Assembly (NCBI RefSeq): GCF_012927345.1
Contig: NZ_JABBGJ010000024.1
Span: 62,001 to 126,000 of the forward strand
DNA: 64,000 bases
Direction of reading: 5' to 3'
From: Paraburkholderia polaris
Lineage (GTDB): Bacteria > Pseudomonadota > Gammaproteobacteria > Burkholderiales > Burkholderiaceae
The notes beneath the pieces were generated by a model. The model searched no databases. It was not told where the DNA came from and worked only from the letters and a program-made list of their open reading frames with translations. Shown here piece after piece: positions 25,546 to 33,634 of the stretch (the stretch's first letter is position 1; each line of letters opens with the position of its first letter). The position numbers and the translations under genes are program-made.

Positions 25546-26006
25546 CATTTGTCGAGCGAGAACGCTCGTCGGGGCACGGTCGGAGGGGGGCAAAACGGTC
25601 GCTTTTGCCCAGATCTATTTCACCTTGTCGATTTTGGACATTTTTGTCTACGAATGCCTCACGCCGCGAACACGAGGCAGGAAGGTGAGGTTGAACCCTC
25701 TAGTCAACGTGCGATGGCGCAAATCGTCGTGTGTCATGCTGATCATGAACCGTCCCTTCTATGACAATCGATTGATCTGACAGTAGTTTTGGTGCTCGTC
25801 AGTGTCGATTGCGCCGGATCGCCGCAGCACGCGCCAGGCGCGAGTCACTGGATCACGCGTGATCGTGAATTGCGCCCGCGAACCCGGTTGGGAGAGGTAC
25901 TATTCGGGCGTCAGTCGGCATCACGATCAGTCACTCCGGCGGGCAACGCCCCCCGAGACGCGACGTTTCACCGCGTCACTCCCGCAACACAGACCCCACC
26001 TTCATC
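25546..26006. other. Gene-free stretch after tRNA-Thr
   Basis: About 460 bases without a credible gene: short frames here lack ribosome sites and family resemblance. Its base composition is more AT-rich than its surroundings around 25600-25780. It contains one copy of a 36-bp segment (25616-25651) that also occurs inside the flavoprotein gene near 27.7 kb. No integrase or attachment-site duplication of the tRNA end was found. Confidence 0.6.
25616..25651. repeat. 36-bp repeat, copy A (non-coding)
   Basis: It matches 27714-27749 at 33 of 36 positions: TATTTCACCTTGTCGATT is identical and is followed by NTGGACNTTNTTGTCTAC. The right half can form a short hairpin (GGAC/GTCT). It may be a mobile-element end or a small dispersed element. 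Confidence 0.75.
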
Positions 26007-27131
26007 ATGACCAGCCCCGCAACCATCACCTGGCCCGAAGCCGACGGCCCCCGTTCCGCGCGTTGGCGCTCCGAAGCCGCGGTGCCTCCGCCCAAGCGCG
26101 TAGTCGTCGCGGACGACCGCACGACCGCCGACTCGGCCTATCGCCTCGCGTGCGAAGGTACGGCTCTGTTGTGGAACGGCGATTTTCAGAACGCCCGCCA
26201 ATTGCTGCAGGCGGTCACGCGCCGGCTGGAGCGCAAGCCGCGCAAGCAGGGCGAAACGCCGATCGACGCGTTCAACCTGCATCGTCAGGCACAGTCGCAA
26301 CGTGCCCGCACGCTCGGCATGATTCTGATTCCGCTCGACGCCGCGTACGGTATCCCGCTTCGCCGCGCGCCTGAAGTGCAGCAGGCCTGCATCGAAACCT
26401 ACGGGCCCTCGACCGACGAACCCTCTGTCGTGTCGCTGCGCGAATTGCTCGGGCTAATTGGTGCGCACGAGTGGCGCAAGAAGGGCGTGGAAATTCCCGC
26501 GCTGGGTGAGCGCATCCATCCGCACTACGCCGTGTTTTCGCCGGTGCGCGGTGAATATGTGGATCTGGTCGCGCGCGCGCCGTTGCCGTCTTTGAACAAG
26601 GCGTTCGATATCGGCACCGGCACGGGCGTGCTGGCCGCGCTGCTCGCCAAACGCGGCGTGAAGAAAATCGTCGCGACCGACCAGGACCCGCGAGCGCTTG
26701 CCTGTGCGCGAGAAAACCTCACGCGTCTTGGCTACGATCAGCAAGTCGAGCTTGTGCAGGCCGATCTGTTTCCGGAGGGCCGTGCGCCGCTGGTGGTCTG
26801 CAATCCGCCGTGGGTGCCGGCGCGACCCGCATCGCCGATTGAATACGCGATCTACGATTCGGAAAGCCGTATGTTGCTCGGCTTCCTGAACGGCCTGGCG
26901 GAGCATTTGTCGCCGGGCGGGGAAGGCTGGCTGATCATGTCGGATTTCGCCGAGCATCTCGGTTTGCGTACGCGCGAGTGGCTGCTCGCCGCCATCGAAA
27001 AGGCGGGGCTGACTGTGGTCGGCCGCGAAGATATTCGTCCGCGGCACCCAAAGTCGACCGATGAAACCGACGCGCTGCATACGGCGCGCATGGCTGAACT
27101 GACGTCGCTCTGGCGTTTGAAAGCGCGCTAA
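26007..27131 (+). CDS. Class I SAM-dependent methyltransferase (HemK/PrmC-like motif)
   Basis: A 374-residue protein with a C-terminal Rossmann-fold methyltransferase domain: motif I is AFDIGTGTGVLAALLAKRG (about residues 197-214), the acidic motif II is VATDQDPRALACARENL, and the catalytic-type motif is VVCNPPWVP, as in N-methyltransferases that act on planar amide or amino groups. The N-terminal 150 residues are a separate helical region of unknown role. The NPPW tetrad (instead of NPPY) is known among rRNA and protein methyltransferases. The substrate is unknown. Confidence 0.82.
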   Translation: MTSPATITWPEADGPRSARWRSEAAVPPPKRVVVADDRTTADSAYRLACEGTALLWNGDFQNARQLLQAVTRRLERKPRKQGETPIDAFNLHRQAQSQRARTLGMILIPLDAAYGIPLRRAPEVQQACIETYGPSTDEPSVVSLRELLGLIGAHEWRKKGVEIPALGERIHPHYAVFSPVRGEYVDLVARAPLPSLNKAFDIGTGTGVLAALLAKRGVKKIVATDQDPRALACARENLTRLGYDQQVELVQADLFPEGRAPLVVCNPPWVPARPASPIEYAIYDSESRMLLGFLNGLAEHLSPGGEGWLIMSDFAEHLGLRTREWLLAAIEKAGLTVVGREDIRPRHPKSTDETDALHTARMAELTSLWRLKAR

Positions 27132-27179
27132 TGATGACGCGCGATGACGCGCAATAAGGCGCCGCTGAAGAGTGGCGTG

Positions 27180-28451
27180 TCAGACCGGTACGCCGCGCGC
27201 CTCGAGATACGCTAATGCGCCGCGTCCGGCCGCCAGCCCGCTGGCGAAGCAGGCGGTGAGTAGATAACCGCCGGTCGGCGCTTCCCAGTCGAGCATTTCG
27301 CCCGCGCAAAACGCGCCGGGCAGACGCTCGATCATCAAATGCGTGTCGAGCGCTTCAAAGGGAACTCCGCCGGCCGTACTGATCGCTTCCGCGATCGGCC
27401 GGGCGCGCGTGAGCCGCACCGGCAACGCCTTGATTGCGTGCGCGAGACCATTTGCATCGGCGAAGGCTTCCTTCGACAGAATCTCATGCAGCAAGGCCAG
27501 TTTTACGCCGCTAATACCGATTCTGCCATGCAGGTGAGTCGACATGGAACGCGAACCGCGCGGTCGCGTGACTTCGCCCACCACACGCTCCAACGTCAAG
27601 CCTGGCGCTAGATCCAGCGTGATCGTGACGTCGCCGTCGGCGAGAATCCGCTCCCGGATAACAGCCGACAGCGCATAAATCAGGCTCCCTTCGAGGCCTG
27701 TTTCGGTCAGAAGTATTTCACCTTGTCGATTGTGGACTTTATTGTCTACATCGGTGAGCATGATGGCCACTGATTTCACCGGCTGGCCGGCGAAACGCTC
27801 ACGCAGATAGAGGCTCCAGTCGGCATCGAAGCCGCAGTTCGCGGGCTGCAACGGCGTCACCGGCACCCCGCGAGCGCTCAGGAGCGGCACCCAGGCGGCG
27901 TCCGATCCGAGCCGCGGCCAACTCGCACCGCCGAGTGCGAACACCACGGCGTCGCAGGTCACGCGTTGCTCGCCGTCGGGTGTGGCGAAGCGCAACGTAT
28001 GCGCGGCGGTGTCGCCGCCATCGTTGTCCCAACCGGTCCACTTGTGGCGCATGTGAAAGCGCACGCCGGCTTCCCGCAACCGATGCAACCACGCACGCAA
28101 CATCGGCGCTGCTTTCATATCGGTCGGAAAAACGCGCCCGGAACTGCCGACGAACGTTTCAACGCCAAGCCCATGCAACCATGCCCGCAAGGCGTCGGGA
28201 CCGAACGTGTCGAGTAGCGGCGCGATCTGTTCGCGGCGCGCGCCGTAGCGGCCAAGAAACGGTTCGAGCGGTTCCGAATGCGTGATGTTCATGCCGCCTT
28301 TGCCCGCCATCAGGAATTTGCGGCCAACTGACGGCATCGCGTCGTAGACGTCGACCTGTACGCCATGCCGGGCGAGCGCCTCGGCGGCCATCAAGCCGGC
28401 GGGGCCGCCGCCGATTACGGCGACGCGGGTGGAATCGAAGGAGGAAGACAT
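27180..28451 (-). CDS. BaiN/HI0933-type FAD flavoprotein (TIGR03862-like)
   Basis: NAD(P)/FAD-dependent oxidoreductase-like protein of the HI0933 family. The ATG at 28451 gives 423 residues and puts the FAD dinucleotide motif GGGPAGLMAAEAL at about residues 12-24; an open frame extends upstream to 28670 without family sequence. Other family features are KFLMAGKGGMNITHSE and the C-terminal FCAGEMLDWEAPTGGYLLTACFASG. The reaction is not established. Twelve codons (27749-27714, VDNKVHNRQGEI) are copy B of the 36-bp repeat also found at 25616, in a loop region that is variable in the family. It converges with the upstream methyltransferase. Confidence 0.88.
   Translation of the reverse strand: MSSSFDSTRVAVIGGGPAGLMAAEALARHGVQVDVYDAMPSVGRKFLMAGKGGMNITHSEPLEPFLGRYGARREQIAPLLDTFGPDALRAWLHGLGVETFVGSSGRVFPTDMKAAPMLRAWLHRLREAGVRFHMRHKWTGWDNDGGDTAAHTLRFATPDGEQRVTCDAVVFALGGASWPRLGSDAAWVPLLSARGVPVTPLQPANCGFDADWSLYLRERFAGQPVKSVAIMLTDVDNKVHNRQGEILLTETGLEGSLIYALSAVIRERILADGDVTITLDLAPGLTLERVVGEVTRPRGSRSMSTHLHGRIGISGVKLALLHEILSKEAFADANGLAHAIKALPVRLTRARPIAEAISTAGGVPFEALDTHLMIERLPGAFCAGEMLDWEAPTGGYLLTACFASGLAAGRGALAYLEARGVPV
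27714..27749. repeat. 36-bp repeat, copy B (inside the flavoprotein gene)
   Basis: Second copy of the segment at 25616-25651, three mismatches, same orientation on the plus strand. Here it is an exact 12-codon block read in frame on the minus strand. Confidence 0.75.
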
Positions 28452-28824
28452 GCGGTCCTGCGGATGAGCGGAGGGGCGGCGCGCCGGCTTGATCTGACGA
28501 TCGGGCGGCGCGAAGGGCGCTATTTTCACACCGTGGGCAGCGCAGGGCAAACGGGCGGCCGCATGCCGGATCAGCCGGCTGAAAAACGCTGGGTTCGGGC
28601 GATTTCGTATCCGCCCAATTTGCGCCCGCTTCTTTGCAATCCGCACGCGCGAACTATACTTTTCAAACACCTTCCATCGGTCGCAATCCGCGCCTTCCGC
28701 GTCAAACTAACCCGCCGTTTTCATTCCGCCCGACGTTGCCAATGCTGCCACGCCGCGGCGCGCGACGTGGTCTGCGCGCCTGCTGTTCGTTTGGATGTTT
28801 CGACGTTTGATCAAGGAGATTGCC
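28452..28824. other. Intergenic region between the divergent flavoprotein and DUF1059 genes
   Basis: About 370 bases upstream of both genes, so it should hold both promoters. No clear hexamers, repeats or conserved small frames were found by eye. Confidence 0.5.
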
Positions 28825-29034
28825 ATGACTCGCAAATACATCGACTGCCGCGAGTTCCCGAGCGAAATGAATTGCACCGTTGCTCTATCCGCCGACAGCG
28901 AGAGCGAATTGCTCGACGCGGCCGTGCAGCATGCCGTGACGGTGCACAAACATACGGACTCGCCGGAACTGCGCGCGCAGCTCAAGACGCTGTTTCACGA
29001 CGGCACGCCACCGGCCGAGGCACCGCGCGCGTGA
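28825..29034 (+). CDS. DUF1059 small protein
   Basis: A 69-residue protein of the DUF1059 family, of unknown function. The start at 28825 is supported by AAGGAGA six bases upstream; an ATG at 28795 would add ten residues upstream of that ribosome site. The pattern is family-typical: the N-terminal MTRKYIDCREFPSEMNCTVAL with two cysteines, an Asp/Glu-rich turn, the helix LLDAAVQHAVTVHKHTDSPELRAQLKTLF, and a Pro/Ala tail. Confidence 0.82.
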   Translation: MTRKYIDCREFPSEMNCTVALSADSESELLDAAVQHAVTVHKHTDSPELRAQLKTLFHDGTPPAEAPRA

Positions 29035-29071
29035 TTCGTTGTCCTTCTCCCTGCGGACGGAGGGAGGCTGA

Positions 29072-29102
29072 CCGTTCGAGCGGCGGTGAGCCGCTCGAAC
29101 GG
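29072..29102. terminator. Perfect 13-bp stem-loop between convergent genes
   Basis: CCGTTCGAGCGGC pairs with GCCGCTCGAACGG across the loop GGTGA. It lies between the DUF1059 gene and the convergent gene ending at 29125. There is no T-run, so its role as a terminator is likely but not certain. Confidence 0.6.
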
Positions 29103-29124
29103 GTCAGAGCGTTGCGTAGGCGTC

Positions 29125-29445
29125 TTAGCCCGGGTAAGCCTCATCCACCTTCAGGCCGGCTAGCTTGAAAATGACCCGCAGCGTTTGCGGTTTGATGTCG
29201 CGACGCGAAGCAAGCGTCGTCATCACGAAGTCGAGCACTTTCGCGTACTTAAGCATGGTCAGACACGTTTCCATGTCGACGCTGCCATCGCGCATGACTT
29301 CGGCCAGCCGCAGCATTTCGGTGGAAATGTCACGTGCCATTTCCAGTTCGAGCTGCTGCTTTTCCGACCACGCGGGCGCGGCGGTGAGCTTCGCCAGCAT
29401 TTCCTGAAACTTCTGCTCGACGTTTCCGTTGGGTACCGTGTCCAT
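29125..29445 (-). CDS. Conserved hypothetical helical protein (106 residues)
   Basis: I do not recognise this family. The product is soluble, with no signal peptide or membrane segment, and appears all-helical: acidic helices in EQKFQEMLAKLTAA, EKQQLELEMARDISTEMLRLAEVM, and a more hydrophobic stretch TCLTMLKYAKVLDFVMTTLAS. Codon use matches the neighbours, which supports it as a real gene. The start at 29445 is the only ATG that keeps the first helix. Confidence 0.65.
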   Translation of the reverse strand: MDTVPNGNVEQKFQEMLAKLTAAPAWSEKQQLELEMARDISTEMLRLAEVMRDGSVDMETCLTMLKYAKVLDFVMTTLASRRDIKPQTLRVIFKLAGLKVDEAYPG

Positions 29446-29837
29446 CGCTGCCTCTTCTATTATCCAGGCGCGCGTCCGTTTGAGATCGCGGCGCGCCGCT
29501 GGTTACGTAACGTTCGGTCCGTGTTCCGGGACCGTCCTCCCCACATGCCTTCGGTTCGCGTGATCAAAGCCACGGCCGGCAGCCTGTTGTTATGCGCGGC
29601 ACGGCTTACGCCATCGGGTAAGCCGGCCCGCAAGATGCTTTCAAGCCACGTCGGAAAATGTCCCGCATACTGCTTTTCGAGCAGGAAGTGTTCCAGGTTT
29701 GTGGCGTTTCTCGCATGGTCGACGCAGCTCCTTAGGTGAGCGGCCTGCGCTTTCGGTAAACTGGCAGCAACTTTTCCTCTTTTCCGTCATCTGTCGCACG
29801 TTCGCGTAGCAATCGATGGCGGTCCCCGGTCCCCACG
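29446..29837. other. Gene-free stretch upstream of two divergent genes
   Basis: About 390 bases between the divergent genes at 29125-29445 and 29838-30680. A short inverted pair (GGCTTAC/GTAAGCC near 29604-29623) is the only structure seen. No credible gene or clear promoter could be assigned. Confidence 0.5.
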
Positions 29838-30680
29838 ATGTCCAGCAAAACCCACGAAATCCGTCCGAACCAGTCCGTCGAGTTGTTGAAGGAACTCCAT
29901 ATCCTGACGCGCGACGGCAAGATGAACCAGGACAGCCGCCGCAAGCTGAAGCAGGTCTATCACCTGTTCCAGTTCATCGAGCCGCTGCTGAAAGACCTCA
30001 AGGACCAGCAGGGCGCGGTGACGCTCGTCGACCACGGCGCGGGCAAGTCATACTTAGGTTTTATCCTGTATGACCTTTTCTTCAAGGAGTTTCAGGACGC
30101 CGCTGGTGGTGCGTCGCACATTTACGGCATTGAGACGCGCGAGGACCTCGTGACGAAATCCGAGGAGCTGGCCGAGCGGCTGGGCTTCAAGGGGATGTCG
30201 TTCCTGAATTTGTCGGTAGCGGAGTCGATTACGTCGGAGCGTTTGCCGGCGCAGATCGATATCGTGACGGCGCTGCACGCGTGCAATACCGCGACTGACG
30301 ACGCGCTCCGGTTTGCGCTGGAAAAGCATGCGAAGTACATCGTGGTCGTGCCGTGTTGCCAGGCTGAGGTGGCGGGGGTTCTACGGCAGAACAAGGGTAA
30401 ATCGCTGGGAAATGCTTTGACCGAGATCTGGCGGCATCCGCTGCATACCCGGGAATTTGGAAGCCAGATTACTAATGTGCTGCGCTGCTTGCAGCTGGAA
30501 GCACATGGTTATCAGGTGAGTGTGACCGAGCTGGTCGGGTGGGAGCATTCGATGAAGAATGAACTGATCATTGCGCAGTTCAAGGATCTGCCGAGGCGGC
30601 GGCCGGCCGAGAGGCTGAATGAAGTGATGGAGACGCTCGGGATCGAGGAGTTGAAAGAAAGGTTTTTTGTCCCTGCCTGA
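29838..30680 (+). CDS. Methyltransf_32-type SAM-dependent methyltransferase
   Basis: A 280-residue methyltransferase of the PF13679-like group. Motif I appears as VTLVDHGAGKSYLGFILYD (about residues 67-85), with the acidic motif after it in IYGIETREDLVTKSEELAERLG. The segment ADIVTALHACNTATDDAL and the cysteine pair in VVVPCCQAEVAG are characteristic of this group, whose eukaryotic members include GSTCD-like proteins. The substrate is unknown; RNA is a reasonable guess. It is convergent with the next gene across a hairpin. Confidence 0.8.
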   Translation: MSSKTHEIRPNQSVELLKELHILTRDGKMNQDSRRKLKQVYHLFQFIEPLLKDLKDQQGAVTLVDHGAGKSYLGFILYDLFFKEFQDAAGGASHIYGIETREDLVTKSEELAERLGFKGMSFLNLSVAESITSERLPAQIDIVTALHACNTATDDALRFALEKHAKYIVVVPCCQAEVAGVLRQNKGKSLGNALTEIWRHPLHTREFGSQITNVLRCLQLEAHGYQVSVTELVGWEHSMKNELIIAQFKDLPRRRPAERLNEVMETLGIEELKERFFVPA

Positions 30681-30691
30681 TCTGTTCTACG

Positions 30692-30716
30692 GCGGTGGCT
30701 TTTTCATAGCCACCGC
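30692..30716. terminator. Stem-loop shared by convergent genes
   Basis: GCGGTGGCT / AGCCACCGC with loop TTTTCAT sits in the 41-base gap between the convergent genes ending at 30680 and 30722. Stem and position suit a bidirectional terminator, although the T-tracts are poor. Confidence 0.65.
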
Positions 30717-30721
30717 GCGAA

Positions 30722-31276
30722 CTACATTTTCATCAGGTCGTTCCAGCCTTTAAGACCGATTCGCCGAAGGGTCTCCTGATTCCGCTCATAAATATCTTCC
30801 GCATCGGGAAAAGCCTGAACCGCCCGTTCAATACTGTCCTCGCGAAGCAGATGCAAAATCGGATAAGGCGCCCGATTCGTATAATTCTCAATATCGTCGG
30901 GCTCACTGCCTTCAAACTGATAATGAGGGTGAAAGCTCGCAATCTGAATAATGCCTTCCAGCCGAAGTTGCTTGATCATTCTTTCGGCAAAAAACAGGCA
31001 ATCGTTATAGTCGAGAAAATCACCGAGCGCCCGCGGTAAAACCAGAAGCGTGGTATCCACCGCTTCAGGATTCGCTGCGACGAGCGTCTGAATCTCGGTT
31101 TCGAGATCGGTTAAAACCCCTTCCATATCCACAGCGTCGCTCACGACATAGCGAATCTGCTCCTTCACATGCACAGCCTTGGCAAAAGGACACAAATTGA
31201 GCCCAATCACGGCCTGTGTCAGCCAATGACGAGTGGTGGCAATAACAGTATCATGAGATTCGGCAGGCGACGACAT
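30722..31276 (-). CDS. DUF1415 protein
   Basis: Member of the DUF1415 family, of unknown function. The ATG at 31276 gives 184 residues. The recognisable parts are the N-terminal WLTQAVIGLNLCPFAKAVH, the central VLPRALGDFLDYNDCLFFAE, and a His/Pro-rich core IASFHPHYQFEGSEPDDIENYTNRAPYPILHLLRE that is the family signature; the conserved Cys and His residues look like a catalytic or metal site but this is not shown. The open frame upstream to 31345 lacks family sequence. Confidence 0.85.
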   Translation of the reverse strand: MSSPAESHDTVIATTRHWLTQAVIGLNLCPFAKAVHVKEQIRYVVSDAVDMEGVLTDLETEIQTLVAANPEAVDTTLLVLPRALGDFLDYNDCLFFAERMIKQLRLEGIIQIASFHPHYQFEGSEPDDIENYTNRAPYPILHLLREDSIERAVQAFPDAEDIYERNQETLRRIGLKGWNDLMKM

Positions 31277-31361
31277 GGCAAGCAGCGAAAAGGGAAAGTG
31301 CCATTCTAACGGCGCGGAACGGCACCGATCCGCGCCCCACCGCAATAGGACGGCAAAAACC

Positions 31362-32003
31362 TTAGCGCGCCGGCGACCCGCCGCATGCTGCGGCGATCAA
31401 CTGCGCCGCCACCTTCGGGGCGGCAAGAATCGGCCCGCAGCCCGGGCCGTAGGTCTGGCTGGCCGCGTACACGCCTTCGATCATCAAACCCAGCCCGTTG
31501 GCCAGCGCCACAGGATCATCGGCGCCTGCCGTGGTCGTCAGTTCCAAAAGCCGCGCCATTAGCCGCTCCTTGTTGCGGAAGACGAATTGCCGCGCCGGAT
31601 GCGTCGCGTCGGGAAACTCCACCGATACATTCACGAAAGGACAGCCGCGGTAGTCGTCGATCGATGCACGCACCGCCAGGTCGTCGAAATATTGCTGAAG
31701 CTGCTTCGCCGGCTCGCCTGGATGCTTCGCAAAGCTCTTCTCCACGTAGCCGAAGAACTGCTCGTCCTTTTGCTCCAGATACGCCATCACCAATTCGTCC
31801 TTCGACGAAAACTGGCGGTACAAACTCATCTTGTTCACGCCCGCGCGCTCCACGACCGCGTCGACGCCAACCGCCCGCACACCCTCGCGATAAAACAGTT
31901 CGGCCGCGGCGCGTAACAGATGCTGCTGCGCCTGCGGGCCGGCTGTCTGCGTGCCGCGCGCGCGCCGTGCACCGGCTGCCTTGGGGGTTTCACTGTCGGA
32001 CAT
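31362..32003 (-). CDS. TetR-family transcriptional regulator
   Basis: A 213-residue repressor-type protein. The helix-turn-helix lies at about residues 27-70 (LLRAAAELFYREGVRAVGVDAVVERAGVNKMSLYRQFSSKDELV), and the C-terminal domain resembles the TetR_C group with DYRGCPFVNVSVEFP. It is divergent from the MFS gene at 32156. Between them lies a strong promoter with a palindrome in its spacer, so this regulator probably represses the transporter and perhaps itself. The inducing ligand is unknown. Confidence 0.92.
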   Translation of the reverse strand: MSDSETPKAAGARRARGTQTAGPQAQQHLLRAAAELFYREGVRAVGVDAVVERAGVNKMSLYRQFSSKDELVMAYLEQKDEQFFGYVEKSFAKHPGEPAKQLQQYFDDLAVRASIDDYRGCPFVNVSVEFPDATHPARQFVFRNKERLMARLLELTTTAGADDPVALANGLGLMIEGVYAASQTYGPGCGPILAAPKVAAQLIAAACGGSPAR

Positions 32004-32031
32004 GGAATGCCACCTGGATTGAATTGACGCC

Positions 32032-32060
32032 TTGACATGTTACCGACCAGTAACTAAGAT
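32032..32060 (+). promoter_or_regulatory. Promoter with embedded TetR-type operator (for the MFS gene)
   Basis: A perfect -35 TTGACA (32032-32037), a 17-base spacer and a -10 TAAGAT (32055-32060). The spacer holds the palindrome GTTAC-N6-GTAAC (32039-32054), so a bound repressor would block RNA polymerase. Confidence 0.82.
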
Positions 32061-32071
32061 CGCAACACCCA

Positions 32072-32091
32072 TTGTGACTGATCTGTCACAA
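32072..32091. promoter_or_regulatory. Second palindromic operator candidate
   Basis: TTGTGAC-N6-GTCACAA is a perfect 7+7 inverted repeat centred about 35 bases after the first palindrome's centre, with the same N6 spacing. It would lie just past the expected transcription start of the MFS gene. Confidence 0.65.
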
Positions 32092-32155
32092 GTCCTTTAC
32101 CGAAGTCGTAACAATGCGAGCGGCGGCCTGCGGGCAGGCGTCGATTGGAGAACCG

Positions 32156-33439
32156 ATGAACTGGGCAGCGAGACTGATTGGCGGACGTTTCCACTACGGC
32201 TGGTTGACCGTGGCGGTGGTGTTTCTGGTGCTACTGGCGGCGGCCGGCACGCGCGCCACGCCAAGCGTGATGATGGTGCCGCTGGAGCATCAATTCGGCT
32301 GGAGCCGCGCGACGATTTCGCTCGCGATCTCCGTGAACATCGCGCTCTACGGCCTGATGGGGCCCTTCGCGGCCGCGGCGATGCAGCGCTTTGGCGTGCG
32401 TCCTACTCTGCTGATCGCGCTCGGCACGATGGCGGCGGGCGTGGCGTTGTCGTCGCTGATGACGCATCCATGGCAGATGGTTCTGATCTGGGGCGTGATG
32501 GTCGGCGGCTCGACCGGGGTGGCGGCGCTATCGCTGTCCGCGACGGTCGTAACGCGCTGGTTCACGACACATCGCGGCCTCGTGATGGGGATTCTCACCG
32601 CCAGTTCGGCGACCGGCCAACTGGTGTTCCTGCCGATGCTCGCGGCCATCGCCGAACATTACGGCTGGCGCCAGGTCGTGTGGGTCGTCGCGGGCGCGGC
32701 GGCGATCGTCTTGCCACTGGTCGCGTTTCTGTTGCCGGAGCGGCCCGCCGATATGCAGCTGCGCCCGTTCGGCGAACCGGCCAACGCGCCGATCTCCACT
32801 ACCCTGACCAAACAGAATCCGCTGGCCATTGCCTTCGGCACGCTCGCCATGGCGAGCAAGACGCGTGATTTCTGGCTGCTGTTCTTCAGCTTCTTTATCT
32901 GCGGCGCGAGCACCAATGGTTACGTCGGCACGCACCTGATCGCCATGTGTGGCGACTACGGCATGACCGAAGTGCAGGGCGCATCCTTGCTCGCCGCAAT
33001 GGGCATCTTCGATCTGTTCGGCACGACGCTGTCGGGCTGGTTGTCGGACCGCTTCAATAGCCGCGTGTTGCTGTTCTGGTACTACGGTCTGCGCGGTTTG
33101 TCGCTGATGTATCTGCCGCACGCGTTCGGCATCGATTTCTTCGGCCTGCCATTGTTCGCGGTGTTCTACGGACTTGACTGGATCGCCACCGTGCCGCCCA
33201 CCGTGCGTCTCGCGACCGATGTCTACGGCAAGGAAGCGGCGCCGGTCGTGTTCGGCTGGGTGGTCGCCGGCCACCAGCTCGGTGCGGCCTTCGCGGCGCT
33301 CGGCGCGGGCATGCTGCGCGCGAGTCTCGGCACGTACACGGTGGCGTCGATGATTTCTGGCGGGCTGTGCCTGGTTGCCGCCGTGATCGTGCTGCGGATC
33401 AACCGGCCGGCCAAGGTGCCGGAGCCACAAGCGGTGTGA
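32156..33439 (+). CDS. MFS transporter next to a TetR regulator
   Basis: A 427-residue major facilitator protein with about 12 membrane helices, similar to the oxalate/formate antiporter and monocarboxylate-type group. The ATG at 32156 follows GGAGAACC. Near the start GRFHYGWLTVAVVFLVLLAAAGTRATPSV resembles that group, with QFGWSRATISLAISV next. A central loop separates the two six-helix halves (about residues 185-230). The substrate is not predictable. Confidence 0.88.
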   Translation: MNWAARLIGGRFHYGWLTVAVVFLVLLAAAGTRATPSVMMVPLEHQFGWSRATISLAISVNIALYGLMGPFAAAAMQRFGVRPTLLIALGTMAAGVALSSLMTHPWQMVLIWGVMVGGSTGVAALSLSATVVTRWFTTHRGLVMGILTASSATGQLVFLPMLAAIAEHYGWRQVVWVVAGAAAIVLPLVAFLLPERPADMQLRPFGEPANAPISTTLTKQNPLAIAFGTLAMASKTRDFWLLFFSFFICGASTNGYVGTHLIAMCGDYGMTEVQGASLLAAMGIFDLFGTTLSGWLSDRFNSRVLLFWYYGLRGLSLMYLPHAFGIDFFGLPLFAVFYGLDWIATVPPTVRLATDVYGKEAAPVVFGWVVAGHQLGAAFAALGAGMLRASLGTYTVASMISGGLCLVAAVIVLRINRPAKVPEPQAV

Positions 33440-33477
33440 AGCTGAGCCCCTGTGCGCGGTAAACAAAGTGAACCAGC

Positions 33478-33505
33478 GCAAACGGCCTCATAGGGGGCCG
33501 TTTGC
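33478..33505. terminator. Stem-loop after the MFS gene
   Basis: Ten-base arms GCAAACGGCC (33478-33487) and GGCCGTTTGC (33496-33505) with an eight-base loop. There is no T-run after it. Confidence 0.55.
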
Positions 33506-33634
33506 CATTGCAGCCAGCGTGAAAACACGTGAAAACAACTACGCACTTGTTGGAGCGCGAGCGGCTCAGCCCGGTTATGCTATGACACCCCGGGCAAATG
33601 CCCGTCGATCATGAATTTCGACCGAGAGAAGCGC

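Noticed and set aside
25423..26006. tRNA-Thr as an integration site of a genomic island
   Set aside because: No integrase and no second copy of the tRNA 3' end were found downstream; the following genes look chromosomal.
25802..26374. 190-codon frame overlapping the methyltransferase start
   Set aside because: No ribosome site, Arg/His-rich shadow composition, and it overlaps a recognised gene in another frame.
32072..32091. CRP-type site (TGTGA...TCACA)
   Set aside because: The spacing between TGTGA and TCACA is eight bases, not six; the TetR-like N6 reading fits the neighbouring palindrome better.
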